Source: JAFDZV01 sp035549015
GTDB taxonomy: Bacteria; Bacteroidota; Ignavibacteria; OLB7
Assembly (NCBI GenBank): GCA_035549015.1
Contig: DASZRW010000099.1
Location: 10,224 to 74,223 of the forward strand
Length of the DNA: 64,000 nt
Reading direction: 5' to 3'
Part shown: positions 18,501 through 26,972 of the stretch, piece after piece
How the letters are laid out: the number at the start of each line of letters is the position of its first letter
How positions within the stretch are numbered: position 1 is the stretch's first letter
The notes under the pieces: model-generated
The model's input: only the letters and a program-made list of their open reading frames with translations
What the model was told of the DNA's origin: nothing
Database searches by the model: none
Made by a program: the position numbers and the translations under genes

Positions 18501-19984
18501 CGCTACCGTTCCTTCTCTTCAGTGGCGTTGCGGCCGGCCAACTGGATACGCACCCGGGAGATGAGGTGGTCCTGGCCTTCTATCCCAATCTCTATGTGCT
18601 GACCTGGGACGCCGCTCTCGGGACGATGCGTCCGCTCTGGTACACGGAGGGGGCGATCGCGAACCGTCCGTTGATCGCGGACATCGATGGCGACGGCGTT
18701 CCGGAGCTCGGGATCGGCGACGGCTCGCTGACGCATTTCTATCAGATCAACTCCACCTATCGCGGACCGGTCGCGCCGGCCGGGTTCCAGGGATGGGCGG
18801 AGAACGATTCCACCGTGTTCCTGGAGTGGAATGCCTCACCGGGAACAGAGTTCTATACGCTCTATCGCGGGGTGCGCGACGGCAGCTCCGGAGTAATCCA
18901 CTTCGATTCCGTTGCGCGCACGCCCGGTACCGCGATCCGTGACACCGGATTCGTTGCGCGTTCCGGCGCGCGACTCCAGCGGGAGACGTTCTACTACTAC
19001 ATCGTCACCGCACGGAACACCGCGCTCGATCCGAACGACAGCCTGCTCAGCAGCGCCGTGCTCGTCTTCACGCACGCGCCGCCGCACGTGGTGCGTGTCG
19101 AGGCCGTGAGCGATGCCGCCATGCGGGTTGTGATGAGCGCTCCCATGAAGAGCATTCTCTACAGGCCGGGAGCGTTCGTTATCCGCTCCGCGCCGGACGG
19201 CACCGAACGTTATGCCGCCACAGTGATTGCGGCCGATGCGAACAGCTTCATCGTCACGCTGAGCCGGCCGGCCTCCGGCGACTCGCTCCTGGTGCAGGCA
19301 TCGTGGATGCTGCGCGACCTGTTCGATACGCCGGCGGACTCATTCGCGACCGCGGGCATCCGCATGCCGGCGGGCGAACTGCCGGGGGAACGTTTCATTG
19401 CAACGCGGGCGCTGCTCCTTGCCCGGGACACCATCGCGATCGATTTCAACGCAGGGGTGGATCCGGTCACGGCCTGGACCGTGGCACACTACGTGATGGC
19501 GCCCGGAGGAACGTTCGCGAGCGCGCTTACCGATCCGTCCAATCCGAACCGCGTGCTGCTTGTGCTGCGCGGCGATTATCCGGTTGGAGCCTTCGGGCGG
19601 CTCTACACCATCACCATCACCGACGTGCGATCGGCAGACGGGCGATTGATCAACGACGGCGCCGGAAGCATCGTGGGGCTGAGCATCACGGCGGCGAACC
19701 TGGACCGCCCGACGGCATACCCGCAGCCCTATTCGCTTCTCAGGGATGGGAGCGTCACCTTTGCCGGCCTTACACGGATTGCGCGCGTGCGGATCTTCAC
19801 GCAGTCCGGCAAGCTGATTCGGACTCTGGATGAGGTGGAGGGGAACGGCGGCGTGGCGTGGGACGGCATCGGCGACGCGGGCGAGCGGGTGGTGCCGGGA
19901 ATCTATCTCTACATCGTGGAGGGAACCGCCTCCGATGGACGCTCCTTCACCTCGGAGCTGCAGAAGGTGGCCGTGGTGCCGTAG
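15575..19984 (+). CDS. Large secreted subtilisin-like (S8) protease with FG-GAP repeats
   Basis: 1469-residue secreted protein. A signal peptide (about 1-41, ending RRLAAQG) and a short propeptide precede a subtilase domain with the complete triad: Asp in VVDTGID (~residue 171), His in GHGTNVAG (~258) and Ser in GTSFSAPC (~412). Between Asp and His lies a calcium-loop-like insertion (NGNGRFDP, DGIDQDGNGFVDD). Residues ~800-1045 carry four FG-GAP/VCBS-type repeats marked by DLDGDGRDE, DFDGDGVPD, DLDGDGRAE and DIDGDGVPE. A fibronectin-like region and a C-terminal FlgD-like domain (RIFTQSGKLIRTL, ending VPGIYLYIVEG) follow, like type IX secretion cargo. The GTG at 15575 is chosen because it begins the signal peptide; no ribosome-binding site is visible. 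The substrate is unknown. Confidence 0.9.
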   Translation: MNPSFVPSNPTQRRPLRSSALAIGLVAALLGTLLPGRRLAAQGGLSHSIIVRLAPGITPKSAREALAAAVPGGSIPSLRTVVPSSNARSPLAATGLDRYVVLQTSGPSATVWLAALRRSPLVESAFENHRYHIDAAPDDSLYAEQWALARVEAEGAWDITTGDSSVIIGVVDTGIDPGQPDLQGAVAINRAEDINGNGRFDPWPSTERRNGVSGDLDGIDQDGNGFVDDVAGYDFVDQTVRNAGDWSERDPVPDDELGHGTNVAGVIAARRNNRIGIAGLAPGCRLLPLRAFDAGGDAEDDDIAAAIVYGVERGVRVLNLSFGDYYASPLLHDAIRYAYQRGVVVVAASGNEGGIDPHYPASFPEVIAVGASDRNDYLAPFTSYGSQLSLTAPGNDILTTARNGTYKSVSGTSFSAPCVAAAAALLLSRHPGWRPDEIRAALELSADDRGRNGWDIEFGAGRLNVRRAVEFPGPPAVAIQSPQGDAGINGTDTVAVIGSAFSPILDSWQVFIGAGDDPKSWTALGPARTQGVVGDTLARFSAAGYASGVYTLRLAVRQANGHATERRVRMMLNAARPAIASYAVRNVWRFEQRAIAITATTEQPSLLRVWLRPAGVTGAQYLPVANEAELSGWEENHVLFLTNDDMERGRPYDAYIELSSRAGDTTLIGSPAAPLSIVREQEAFPMTTLAARDYTLPYGFMVNRAPELFGDGRPCVAMNRFVDGSYGPVVIYSFNGRGFVPRDSLAAQWIPRSFGDVGGNGLHQLLLQAGGAGALYSQTAPGSGLLAHPMLVDTTSGDFWADCLHDLDGDGRDEVLARTDNGDADPAYYYVARVQGDALVRTATLANTTPPAAGDSRNKYGPPEAQVADFDGDGVPDILVGDDDADFTIYKRNGDGSYRAMWTDVNDGEGGSEFVAAADLDGDGRAEAIVAYHARTGLDAAHTYAPPLWTVKAFRFDNDGNGTMIWRDSIAYVRPTLPFLLFSGVAAGQLDTHPGDEVVLAFYPNLYVLTWDAALGTMRPLWYTEGAIANRPLIADIDGDGVPELGIGDGSLTHFYQINSTYRGPVAPAGFQGWAENDSTVFLEWNASPGTEFYTLYRGVRDGSSGVIHFDSVARTPGTAIRDTGFVARSGARLQRETFYYYIVTARNTALDPNDSLLSSAVLVFTHAPPHVVRVEAVSDAAMRVVMSAPMKSILYRPGAFVIRSAPDGTERYAATVIAADANSFIVTLSRPASGDSLLVQASWMLRDLFDTPADSFATAGIRMPAGELPGERFIATRALLLARDTIAIDFNAGVDPVTAWTVAHYVMAPGGTFASALTDPSNPNRVLLVLRGDYPVGAFGRLYTITITDVRSADGRLINDGAGSIVGLSITAANLDRPTAYPQPYSLLRDGSVTFAGLTRIARVRIFTQSGKLIRTLDEVEGNGGVAWDGIGDAGERVVPGIYLYIVEGTASDGRSFTSELQKVAVVP

Positions 19985-20041
19985 GCTGCAGGCGAGGGGA
20001 ATGCGGCGGCGTATCCTTCCGGAGGGCATTAATTGACTTGT

Positions 20042-20075
20042 GACCCCTGCGGAAGTTTTCCGTACACTCGGGGTC
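20042..20075. terminator. Hairpin between convergent genes
   Basis: Stem GACCCC/GGGGTC enclosing a second CGGAA/TTCCG stem, located between the S8 protease (plus) and the end of the porin/ABC operon (minus). It could stop either transcript, although neither side has a strong T tract. Confidence 0.45.
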
Positions 20076-20115
20076 TGATTCCTTGGATAGCTCTTCAGCG
20101 GACGGGGCAACGTGG

Positions 20116-20445
20116 TCAATTGGACAGATAGAGTATGATGGCGCAGCAGTAATACACCAGAATAACGAGGTTGATCGCCAGCGTCCATCGTTGCCGAATC
20201 AACATCGTAAAGATGAAGGCGAAGAACGGAACAATGACCGGCACGAACACGATTGTTCCCGGAGGATGGTGCGGCTGCTTCACGTACAGCAGGGGCAATG
20301 CAGTCGCCACGAGAACATTGCCCACGCCAATGAAGATCGACACGGTAATGCTCCGGCTTCCGTGCGTTCCCGTGCTCCGATCATGCTGTCGAACCTCGCG
20401 GCTATCGCCGGTATCCCGGCTGCGGAATGATCCGTTCGTCTTCAT
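20116..20445 (-). CDS. Small integral membrane protein
   Basis: 109-residue protein of unknown function. After about 30 polar residues it has three predicted membrane segments: ITVSIFIGVGNVLVATALPL, TIVFVPVIVPFFAFIFTMLI and LAINLVILVYYCCAIILYL. The start is fixed at the ATG at 20445 by an excellent AGGAG site seven bases upstream. It lies 87 bases after the porin gene on the same strand and is probably the last gene of the porin/ABC operon. Its role there is unknown. Confidence 0.75.
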   Translation of the reverse strand: MKTNGSFRSRDTGDSREVRQHDRSTGTHGSRSITVSIFIGVGNVLVATALPLLYVKQPHHPPGTIVFVPVIVPFFAFIFTMLIRQRWTLAINLVILVYYCCAIILYLSN

Positions 20446-20532
20446 GATAGCTCCTGTTGGATTCACCCGGCTCTTGATGCAATCATGTCGTCGGAAACGA
20501 TGCTCTCGCCGCGAGGAGACCGCGACCATGGA

Positions 20533-21858
20533 TCAGAACTCGATATGGGCACGCAGTGCGAATACGTGGATTGGTCCGCGATCCTTGTTATAGGCGGGAT
20601 CATTGATGAACTGATAATCGCCTGTCAGCGAAATCGCATCAGTGATCTGGAAGAGATAGTACGCCTCGGCGATTGCTTCCGCCCCATAATTCAACGCACC
20701 GTCACCGATGATGAAGCCGTATCCGCCACGCCGTAGATACTCCGCATGATCGTCCGACAATCCATTGACCACGAGAGCAACGCCGAGCCGGTCGCCGGGA
20801 CGCCTCCACAATGTACCGTTCGCCACCATCCCGGCACTCAGCGAGCGATCGATTTCGGTGAACGCCCACGTCTCGTTGCGGCCGTCGTTCCAACTCGCCC
20901 GGAGGAACACGCCCGCGTCATCCGAAATACCTTGCTCGATGTTCACGCCGAACCCGCTCTTCGAGTGCCCATAGCGTCGCAGCGTTGCCAGTTGAAGCGA
21001 GTCATGGGCCTCGTCGATTGCTTCGCGGTAGCTGGCCGCATGCGTTGCATTGCTGAACAGGAGAACGCGGATCACACCGTCATGTCCGAACATCGCAAGG
21101 CTCCGTTCGGCCTCAAGGGCAATCCCGTGTGCGTCGGCGACATGCAGATCCATTTCAGGGCCATTGGCTTCCGTTGGTTCGAGAACTCCTGCAACCCGCA
21201 CCGCCCATCCGGGGCGATGGTACTCGGCTGTGACGCCCCATGTATAGCCACGCGTATCGGCGGGATAGTCCCATGCGCCATAATCCATCAGCGACCAGTT
21301 CATGAACTGCACACGCGCATCATGGCAAAACGTATTGTTATCGAACATGTCGGCGATGCCGAATTTTCCAGCCGTGATCACGATATGGCTGGAATCCACC
21401 GTCGTTTGGATTTGGTTGGGGCCGTCATCCAACGTAAGGCGGCCGCCGCCAAGACCTATTGTCTGCCGGAGGAACAGGCGTGCGGGATAGAGCGTGGGGC
21501 TGGGACTTCCGACGCGATAGGCGTCGCCGTTGGGAAATCCGGCAGCGCCCACCGCTCCGCTCAATCCGCTTCCGCCCGATACTTCCGGATCAACGTATAA
21601 CTCCGCACCCGGCCACAACCGGCAGCCCGCGAATAATGTCGATGTGAGCGATGTCTTGCTCTCGCCCTCCGGCGAAAGGCTGTTGGCGCCGGTATATGCA
21701 GCATGGATATCGGGATGTCCCTGAATGATGACAGTCTGTTGGAAGTGCAGATTCCACAATGCCTTCGAGGTCGCCGTGTCACTATCGGCCGTCCGGCTCT
21801 GTGCGAATATGATCGCCGACGGCAGGCAGAGGATGAAGAGATATGTGAGGATCTTCAT
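20533..21858 (-). CDS. OprB-like carbohydrate-selective outer-membrane porin
   Basis: 441-residue outer-membrane beta-barrel of the OprB/carbohydrate-porin type. A signal peptide (MKILTYLFILCLPSAIIFAQ) is followed by the family's recognisable start: WNLHFQQTVIIQGHPD, a TGANSLSPEGE segment, GCRLWPGAELYVDPE and VGAAGFPNGDAYRVG. The barrel ends on an aromatic residue (HIEF). The ATG at 21858 is preceded by GGAGAG. It is encoded 53 bases after the ABC ATPase, so it probably provides the outer-membrane passage for the same substrate; the nature of the solute cannot be told. Confidence 0.87.
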   Translation of the reverse strand: MKILTYLFILCLPSAIIFAQSRTADSDTATSKALWNLHFQQTVIIQGHPDIHAAYTGANSLSPEGESKTSLTSTLFAGCRLWPGAELYVDPEVSGGSGLSGAVGAAGFPNGDAYRVGSPSPTLYPARLFLRQTIGLGGGRLTLDDGPNQIQTTVDSSHIVITAGKFGIADMFDNNTFCHDARVQFMNWSLMDYGAWDYPADTRGYTWGVTAEYHRPGWAVRVAGVLEPTEANGPEMDLHVADAHGIALEAERSLAMFGHDGVIRVLLFSNATHAASYREAIDEAHDSLQLATLRRYGHSKSGFGVNIEQGISDDAGVFLRASWNDGRNETWAFTEIDRSLSAGMVANGTLWRRPGDRLGVALVVNGLSDDHAEYLRRGGYGFIIGDGALNYGAEAIAEAYYLFQITDAISLTGDYQFINDPAYNKDRGPIHVFALRAHIEF

Positions 21859-21911
21859 GTTGCTCTCCGTTTTAGTGTGAAGTGCTGACAGGTGTGCTCT
21901 ACGGGTCCGGC

Positions 21912-23240
21912 TCAGGTAGCGAGTGACAGCCAATCCTCGTGGGCATCGTATTCGAACAGTTCGGCATAGCGTCCCCAATCCACTGCTGTCTCGAACTGGC
22001 GCCGCGCCTCTTCGTCTGAATAATGTTCGTCGAGAAAATCGACAAAGAAATCCCCACGCATACCGCCGTCGTGCTTGGTGATGAGGGTTTCATATATCGC
22101 CAGCACCAACGGAGCGCGATCGAGCACATGCTGCCGGAACAGTTCCTTGCTACGAAGGATATCGGCGACGGCGAAATCATGGCCATCCGGCGTCACGGAA
22201 ATCCTGCCGCGCGATATCTCGACGAACCCGAGCATTACAGCGGCATCGAGCGTGGGAAGCATCGTATCGACATCCATATGCAGGCTTCCGGCGAGCGAAG
22301 CGATTTCCGAAGCGCCGCCGCGTTCCACCAGCAGTTGCAGCAGGCCGCTGATGCCCCCCGCCCGCGCATGCGGCAGCCGCCGGCGATACGGTGATTCGGA
22401 TTCCATCGGCTTCGCCTCCTGCACCAATACCGGGGTCTCCATCGTCACGGGCATGCCGGGATTCGTCATCACCGCATAGATATGGTCCACCAGCGATTGG
22501 AATTCCGGATGGCTGCGGTCGCGCGGCCACGGAAGGTTGACGGGAATCTCGCCGCGCACGATACCCGGATTTGCGCCGAGGATGACGATTCGGTCCGAGA
22601 GCATTACGGATTCCTCGATATTGTGCGTCACGATGAGAATGCTGCGTGCGGGGAACGTTCCGGTGTGCCACAACGAACCGATTTCGCTGCGCAGATTCTC
22701 GGCGGTCAGCACGTCGAGCGCGCTGAACGGTTCGTCCATGAAGAGGATGTTCGGCTGGACGACGAACGCTCGTGCGAACCCGACGCGCTGCCGCATGCCG
22801 CCGGAAAGCTCCTTTGGGAATGCGCTCTCGAATCCATCGAGGCCCACCATGTCGATCGCCTTCAACGCTTGGGTTCGCCGTGTCTCCGGATCGACGCCGC
22901 GCGCATGCAGCCCAAGCTCCACGTTCTGCTGCACCGTGAGCCACGGCAGCAGCGCGAAACTCTGAAACACCATTGCCACGTCGGGGTTCGGTCCGTCAAG
23001 CGGTTTGCCGCTCGATATCACCTCGCCGCTTGTCGGCGGGATCAGACCGGCAAGGATGCGAAGCAGGGTGCTCTTTCCGCTCCCGCTTCGTCCCAGCAGC
23101 GCCACCACCTCGCCGGTTCGCACGGTGATGCTCACGTCGTCGAGCACGGTGAACGCACCGTTCCCTTCCGGCAGCGGAAAACGCTTGGTGACGTGCCCGG
23201 CGCTCAGCATCACATCGTTATTGACGGTTGTCGTTGTCAT
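21912..23240 (-). CDS. NitT/TauT-type ABC transporter ATP-binding protein
   Basis: 442-residue ABC ATPase. The nucleotide-binding domain (about 12-270) has Walker A GRSGSGKST, the Q-loop in VFQSFALLPWLTV, signature LSGGMRQRVGFARAF, Walker B ILFMDEPFSALD and the switch His in VTHN, as in nitrate/taurine/bicarbonate-type importers. Residues ~285-440 form an extra C-terminal domain of the kind attached to some of these ATPases (AAA-associated C-terminal domain), starting at GGISGLLQLLVERGGASEIA, which may regulate activity. It is 30 bases downstream of the permease. No substrate-binding protein gene is present in the cluster. Confidence 0.92.
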   Translation of the reverse strand: MTTTTVNNDVMLSAGHVTKRFPLPEGNGAFTVLDDVSITVRTGEVVALLGRSGSGKSTLLRILAGLIPPTSGEVISSGKPLDGPNPDVAMVFQSFALLPWLTVQQNVELGLHARGVDPETRRTQALKAIDMVGLDGFESAFPKELSGGMRQRVGFARAFVVQPNILFMDEPFSALDVLTAENLRSEIGSLWHTGTFPARSILIVTHNIEESVMLSDRIVILGANPGIVRGEIPVNLPWPRDRSHPEFQSLVDHIYAVMTNPGMPVTMETPVLVQEAKPMESESPYRRRLPHARAGGISGLLQLLVERGGASEIASLAGSLHMDVDTMLPTLDAAVMLGFVEISRGRISVTPDGHDFAVADILRSKELFRQHVLDRAPLVLAIYETLITKHDGGMRGDFFVDFLDEHYSDEEARRQFETAVDWGRYAELFEYDAHEDWLSLAT

Positions 23241-23270
23241 TATTCATCCTCCACGAATGAGTTTCAGGTG

Positions 23271-25007
23271 CTATCCCAGCCGGTATCTTGTTTCCGCGAG
23301 ACGGTACAGCCGCCGCCAGAGCAGGCGGTTGAATCCCACGACGAAGACGCTCATCGTTCCGACGCCGAGCACAATGCGCGGCCAGTCGCCATGTTCGGTT
23401 ACCCGTGCGATGTACGCACCGAGTCCCGTGGCTGTAAGCGTCGTGCTTCCCCATGTCACGATCTCCGATACGATGCTGGCGTTCCATGCTCCGCCCGCCG
23501 CGGTAATTCCGCCGGTCACCCACGCAGGAAATACTCCGGGAATAATCACGGTGCGCCAGAGAAGCCATCCGCGCACACCCATGTTGCGCGACATCTCGCG
23601 CAAATCGGTTGGAATGCTCATGGCACCGGCGATGACATTGAAGAGGATGTACCATTGTGCGCCGAGCGACATCAACAGAATGCCCCCCCAGTTCAGGCTG
23701 ATTCCGGTGCGAATGAAGAAGAGCGTGGCGAACGGGAAAAGAAAATTGGCCGGGAACGACGCCAGCAACTGCACCACGGGCTGGGCAAACCGCGAAAGGC
23801 GCGGGCTGAATCCGATTGCCACTCCAACCGGTGTCCAGATGATGGTGCCGAAAACCAAAAGCACAATGACACGGCCAAGCGTCGCAAGCCCGAGCAACAC
23901 TGTCGTGCCGACTTCGCCGATGCTCACCTCGCTGAGCACGAAGCGCCCGCCCAGCATGAACAATGTTGCTGCAAGCGCCAGCAACAGCGCGTTGTAGATG
24001 ATGTCGATCACGCGTTCGCTGCGCTCCGAGCGCTCCCGGTGGTGTAAACGCTGAACGGTGACGCGCGAGAGAATACGATCCAGCCAGCCCCGCACGGGAC
24101 CGGTGACCCGTGCAATGAATCGCGGCAGCCTCGCGGCTCGAATCAGGTTGAGCAGCCACGATGTGGGCCCGGCATCGGCGGTGCTGAGTTCGAGCCGGAA
24201 TTTCTCCGCCCATGCAACAAGCGGTCGCCAGAACAATTGATCCACCAGCAGAATGAGCAGTGCCATCGCAAGGAGCGCGTACGCAAGTGCCCGCATGTCC
24301 TGCCGCTCAACCGCAAGCGTGACGTACGCGCCGATGCCCGGAAGCGTATACTTTGCATTGAGTACGCTGATGGCCTCGCTGGCCGCTACAAAGAACCATC
24401 CTCCGCCGAAACTCATCATCGAATTCCAGACCAGCCCGATCATCGACGACGGCACCTCCAGGCGTGTGAATCGCTCCCACCGCGACAGACGATACACCGA
24501 GGTCACCTCGTCCAGTTCGCGCGGCAGAGTGCGTAGCGACTGGTAGAACGAGAATGTCATGTTCCATGCCTGGCTGGTGAAAATGGCGAAGATCGATGCT
24601 GTCTCCAGGCCGAGCAGGCTGCCGGGAAAGAGTGCGATGAAGCCGGTGACCGTGACCGAGAGGAAGCCCAGCACCGGCACGGATTGCAGGATGTCCAGCA
24701 ACGGAATGAGCACGCGTTCCGCCCGGCGATTATGCGCGGCGATATAGCCGTACACCATCGTGAAGAGCAACGAGCATCCAAGCGCGATGAACATCCGCAG
24801 CGCCGAACGCGCAACGTAATAGGGGAGTGCGGCGGGATCGAGCGAAACGCTCGGTACAACGTCGGGTGGAATGAAACTGATGAACGCACCGGCGCTGACA
24901 CGTGCAAGCAATGCCAGCAGCCCGAAGGCGCCAATCACGATTGCGATGTCCGCTGGTCCGAACGAGAAACGGTCCCGGTCCTTCCAGATCGAAAAAATCT
25001 GTCGCAT
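23271..25007 (-). CDS. ABC transporter permease, two fused domains
   Basis: 578-residue inner-membrane protein formed by two BPD-type permease domains in tandem. The first covers about residues 20-260 (with SVPVLGFLSVTVTGFIALFP and the EAA-like loop EVTSVYRLSRWERF). The second covers about 335-575 (with FPANFLFPFATLFFIRTG and the EAA-like loop LREMSRNMGVRGWLLWR). A basic linker with RERSERSERV joins them. Such fusions supply both transmembrane halves of the transporter in a single chain. The ATG at 25007 follows GGGAG. It is first in the operon, behind a ~290-base leader with a terminator hairpin. The substrate is unknown. Confidence 0.9.
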   Translation of the reverse strand: MRQIFSIWKDRDRFSFGPADIAIVIGAFGLLALLARVSAGAFISFIPPDVVPSVSLDPAALPYYVARSALRMFIALGCSLLFTMVYGYIAAHNRRAERVLIPLLDILQSVPVLGFLSVTVTGFIALFPGSLLGLETASIFAIFTSQAWNMTFSFYQSLRTLPRELDEVTSVYRLSRWERFTRLEVPSSMIGLVWNSMMSFGGGWFFVAASEAISVLNAKYTLPGIGAYVTLAVERQDMRALAYALLAMALLILLVDQLFWRPLVAWAEKFRLELSTADAGPTSWLLNLIRAARLPRFIARVTGPVRGWLDRILSRVTVQRLHHRERSERSERVIDIIYNALLLALAATLFMLGGRFVLSEVSIGEVGTTVLLGLATLGRVIVLLVFGTIIWTPVGVAIGFSPRLSRFAQPVVQLLASFPANFLFPFATLFFIRTGISLNWGGILLMSLGAQWYILFNVIAGAMSIPTDLREMSRNMGVRGWLLWRTVIIPGVFPAWVTGGITAAGGAWNASIVSEIVTWGSTTLTATGLGAYIARVTEHGDWPRIVLGVGTMSVFVVGFNRLLWRRLYRLAETRYRLG

Positions 25008-25052
25008 GTCTGTTCTCCCGGTGCTGGCGCGAAGCGACAACGGGGCCGGGAA

Positions 25053-25085
25053 CAAAAAAGCCCCGTGGACTATTTCCACCGGGGC
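25053..25085 (-). terminator. Intrinsic terminator in the leader of the ABC operon (attenuator)
   Basis: On the minus strand GCCCC-G-GTGGA, loop AATAG, TCCAC-GGGGC and then six T residues form a textbook rho-independent terminator. It lies 45 bases upstream of the permease ATG and 215 bases downstream of a good promoter, in the same direction, so most transcripts should end here unless the hairpin is prevented. Confidence 0.7.
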
Positions 25086-25131
25086 GCCGGATCATGCGGA
25101 CAGGCCGGGCCTGAACACTATCGGACAGCCG

Positions 25132-25221
25132 TCAGAGGGAATAACCCTGTGCCGAACATTGTCGCAACGCATGTGTGCGTTCTATGTGTCGTACTACTAC
25201 TACTACCGTCCATTGGAACAT
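25132..25221 (-). CDS. Possible leader peptide with five valine codons
   Basis: A 29-codon frame (begins MFQWT, then five consecutive GTA valine codons, ends GYSL) lies between the promoter and the attenuator of the ABC operon. A run of one codon ahead of a terminator is the hallmark of amino-acid attenuation, but there is no strong ribosome-binding site, and the GTA run may be just a short tandem repeat. It should be treated as a candidate only. Confidence 0.25.
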   Translation of the reverse strand: MFQWTVVVVVRHIERTHALRQCSAQGYSL

Positions 25222-25278
25222 CAATATCTAAATCGTGGGACGTGCAGGCGGGAGCCGGATGGCAGGATGACCGCACGG

Positions 25279-25303
25279 GCGCCCTGCTGTTTCTACAGGG
25301 CGC
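25279..25303. promoter_or_regulatory. Inverted repeat at the start site of the ABC operon
   Basis: GCGCCCTG, nine bases, CAGGGCGC: a perfect 8-base inverted repeat overlapping the predicted transcription start of the minus-strand operon. It could be a repressor operator or part of a 5' RNA hairpin. Confidence 0.4.
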
Positions 25304-25304
25304 G

Positions 25305-25336
25305 CAAAGATACGCCTGCATCATCGACGACCGCAA
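25305..25336 (-). promoter_or_regulatory. Promoter of the ABC transporter/porin operon
   Basis: On the minus strand TTG (25336-25334), a 21-base spacer, and TATCTTTG (25312-25305), a perfect TAnnTTTG element. The transcript would begin near 25300 and have a ~290-base untranslated leader before the permease gene. Confidence 0.55.
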
Positions 25337-25513
25337 GCATTTCATGCTGGCCATGTGTAATCTGGTGTTACGAGGATTGCATGCAATTCGCACAAAACAT
25401 TTACCGTTAATTGACAGGTGGCAGGACGATTGCACGAACGAATATTGCTCAGGTATGGTAACTTGAATGCGTCCGGGCCCCTCTCTTCTACACAGCGTCG
25501 ACCATATTCGACC

Positions 25514-26884
25514 ATGCCGCATACTCGAACCTCATATCATAGACGGAACATCATACGATTGCGATGGAACATCGCGATTGTGGTGAGTACAGCGCTGCTG
25601 TTCCTGTTCTCGGTCGGGTATGCGCAGCCGCCGACCGACGGCACCCCCCAGCAAGCCGGCGCAGCAAGCACCGTGGTCCGCACGCGCGACACAACCAATC
25701 ACGTGATCATACGCAACATCGATATCGGGCACTATCCGGTGTTGAGTATTGCCTTCGATCTGCTGGACACCGCCAACGTTGCCGTGGATGGTCTGCGCCC
25801 GGAAGACCTTGTGATTCTGGAAAACGATTCGGCGGTACAGTTGCTGAGCCTTACGAAGGTGACGAGCGAGAACCGAATCCCGATCGACTTCGTGTTCGTA
25901 CTCGACGTCACCGGCTCCATGCGGGGCAAAATGATCGGCATCAAGGAGAGCATCGGCGCATTCTGCGAGAGACTAGCCACCAGCGGAATCAGCTATCGTG
26001 TCGGGCTCATCACATTCGGTGATACGATTGTTGCACGGCATGAGCCGACGGAGGACCTAGCGACGTTCGCTTCATGGATCAGGGGGGTACAGGCAGCCGG
26101 CGGCGGCGATATGAAGGAAAACGCGCTGGAAGGATTGGCGGCCGCCACGCTGCTGCATTTCCGGCCGAGCGCGAACCGCTGCGCGATCATCATAAGCGAC
26201 ATGCCGTATCATCAGGATGGCGAAAGCGGCGACGGCACAACACAGTACACGACCGAGACAATCGCACAGGCGATGAATCTCAATCAGATGGAGACGTTCT
26301 GCGTCGCGCCGGATGATGTGCCGGGCTACAAGTCCATCGCATCGGCGACAGGCGGAACATGGTTCGATATGACGAACTCGTTCTCCAGCATTCTCAACTC
26401 ATTCACAACGTTGATGACGCCGCACTACATCGCGACGTTTCGCTCCGCGTACTACATGATGCCCGATTCGCTCACGGTGGAGGTTCGGATGTCCGTAGGG
26501 CAGCCCGCGCAGCGACGGAGGATTGCCGTTGCAGAGGTTGGCCGAAGGTTGTTGCTGAAGGATATTCTGTTCGCCACGAACTCCTATCAGATCGATCTCC
26601 AGGTGCATCCGGAGCTCGACTACATCGCTCAGCTGCTCCAGGCGCGGCCGCAGATGACGTTGCGCATCGAGGGCCATACGGATAATGTCGGCGCCGAGCC
26701 GCTGAACCGCGCGCTTTCGGAGCATCGGGCGGAGAGCGTCAGGGATTACCTCGTACACAAGGGAATCGATGCAGCACGATTGCCGACTTTCGGCTTCGGG
26801 ATGAGTCGCCCGGTGGCGTCCAATGCTACCGAGGAAGGGCGGCAGTTGAATCGCCGGATTGAGTTTCTGATTCTGTCGAAGTAG
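25514..26884 (+). CDS. Exported vWA-domain protein with C-terminal OmpA domain
   Basis: 456-residue envelope protein. A basic N-terminus and hydrophobic segment (IAIVVSTALLFLFSVGYAQ) form a signal peptide. A von Willebrand factor A domain follows with an intact metal-ion-dependent adhesion motif DVTGSMRG (~residue 131) and later the conserved IIISDMPYH. The last ~105 residues are an OmpA-type peptidoglycan-binding domain with IEGHTDNVGAEPLNRALSEH and FGMSRPVASN. The architecture suggests a periplasmic or surface adhesion/scaffold protein tethered to peptidoglycan. The start at ATG 25514 is chosen because it opens the signal peptide; the frame continues upstream without one. Confidence 0.87.
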   Translation: MPHTRTSYHRRNIIRLRWNIAIVVSTALLFLFSVGYAQPPTDGTPQQAGAASTVVRTRDTTNHVIIRNIDIGHYPVLSIAFDLLDTANVAVDGLRPEDLVILENDSAVQLLSLTKVTSENRIPIDFVFVLDVTGSMRGKMIGIKESIGAFCERLATSGISYRVGLITFGDTIVARHEPTEDLATFASWIRGVQAAGGGDMKENALEGLAAATLLHFRPSANRCAIIISDMPYHQDGESGDGTTQYTTETIAQAMNLNQMETFCVAPDDVPGYKSIASATGGTWFDMTNSFSSILNSFTTLMTPHYIATFRSAYYMMPDSLTVEVRMSVGQPAQRRRIAVAEVGRRLLLKDILFATNSYQIDLQVHPELDYIAQLLQARPQMTLRIEGHTDNVGAEPLNRALSEHRAESVRDYLVHKGIDAARLPTFGFGMSRPVASNATEEGRQLNRRIEFLILSK

Positions 26885-26972
26885 ATGATACCCGAACCGG
26901 CGGCCGGATGCGGCATGGCACGCAGGCAATTCGCTGAAGGTCTTCAATGCAATAAGCGACAGGGATAACGAA

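Noticed and set aside
22482..24047. 521-codon plus-strand frame opposite the ABC ATPase and permease
   Set aside because: Antisense of clear ABC transporter motifs; composition is basic and His-rich as expected for a shadow frame.
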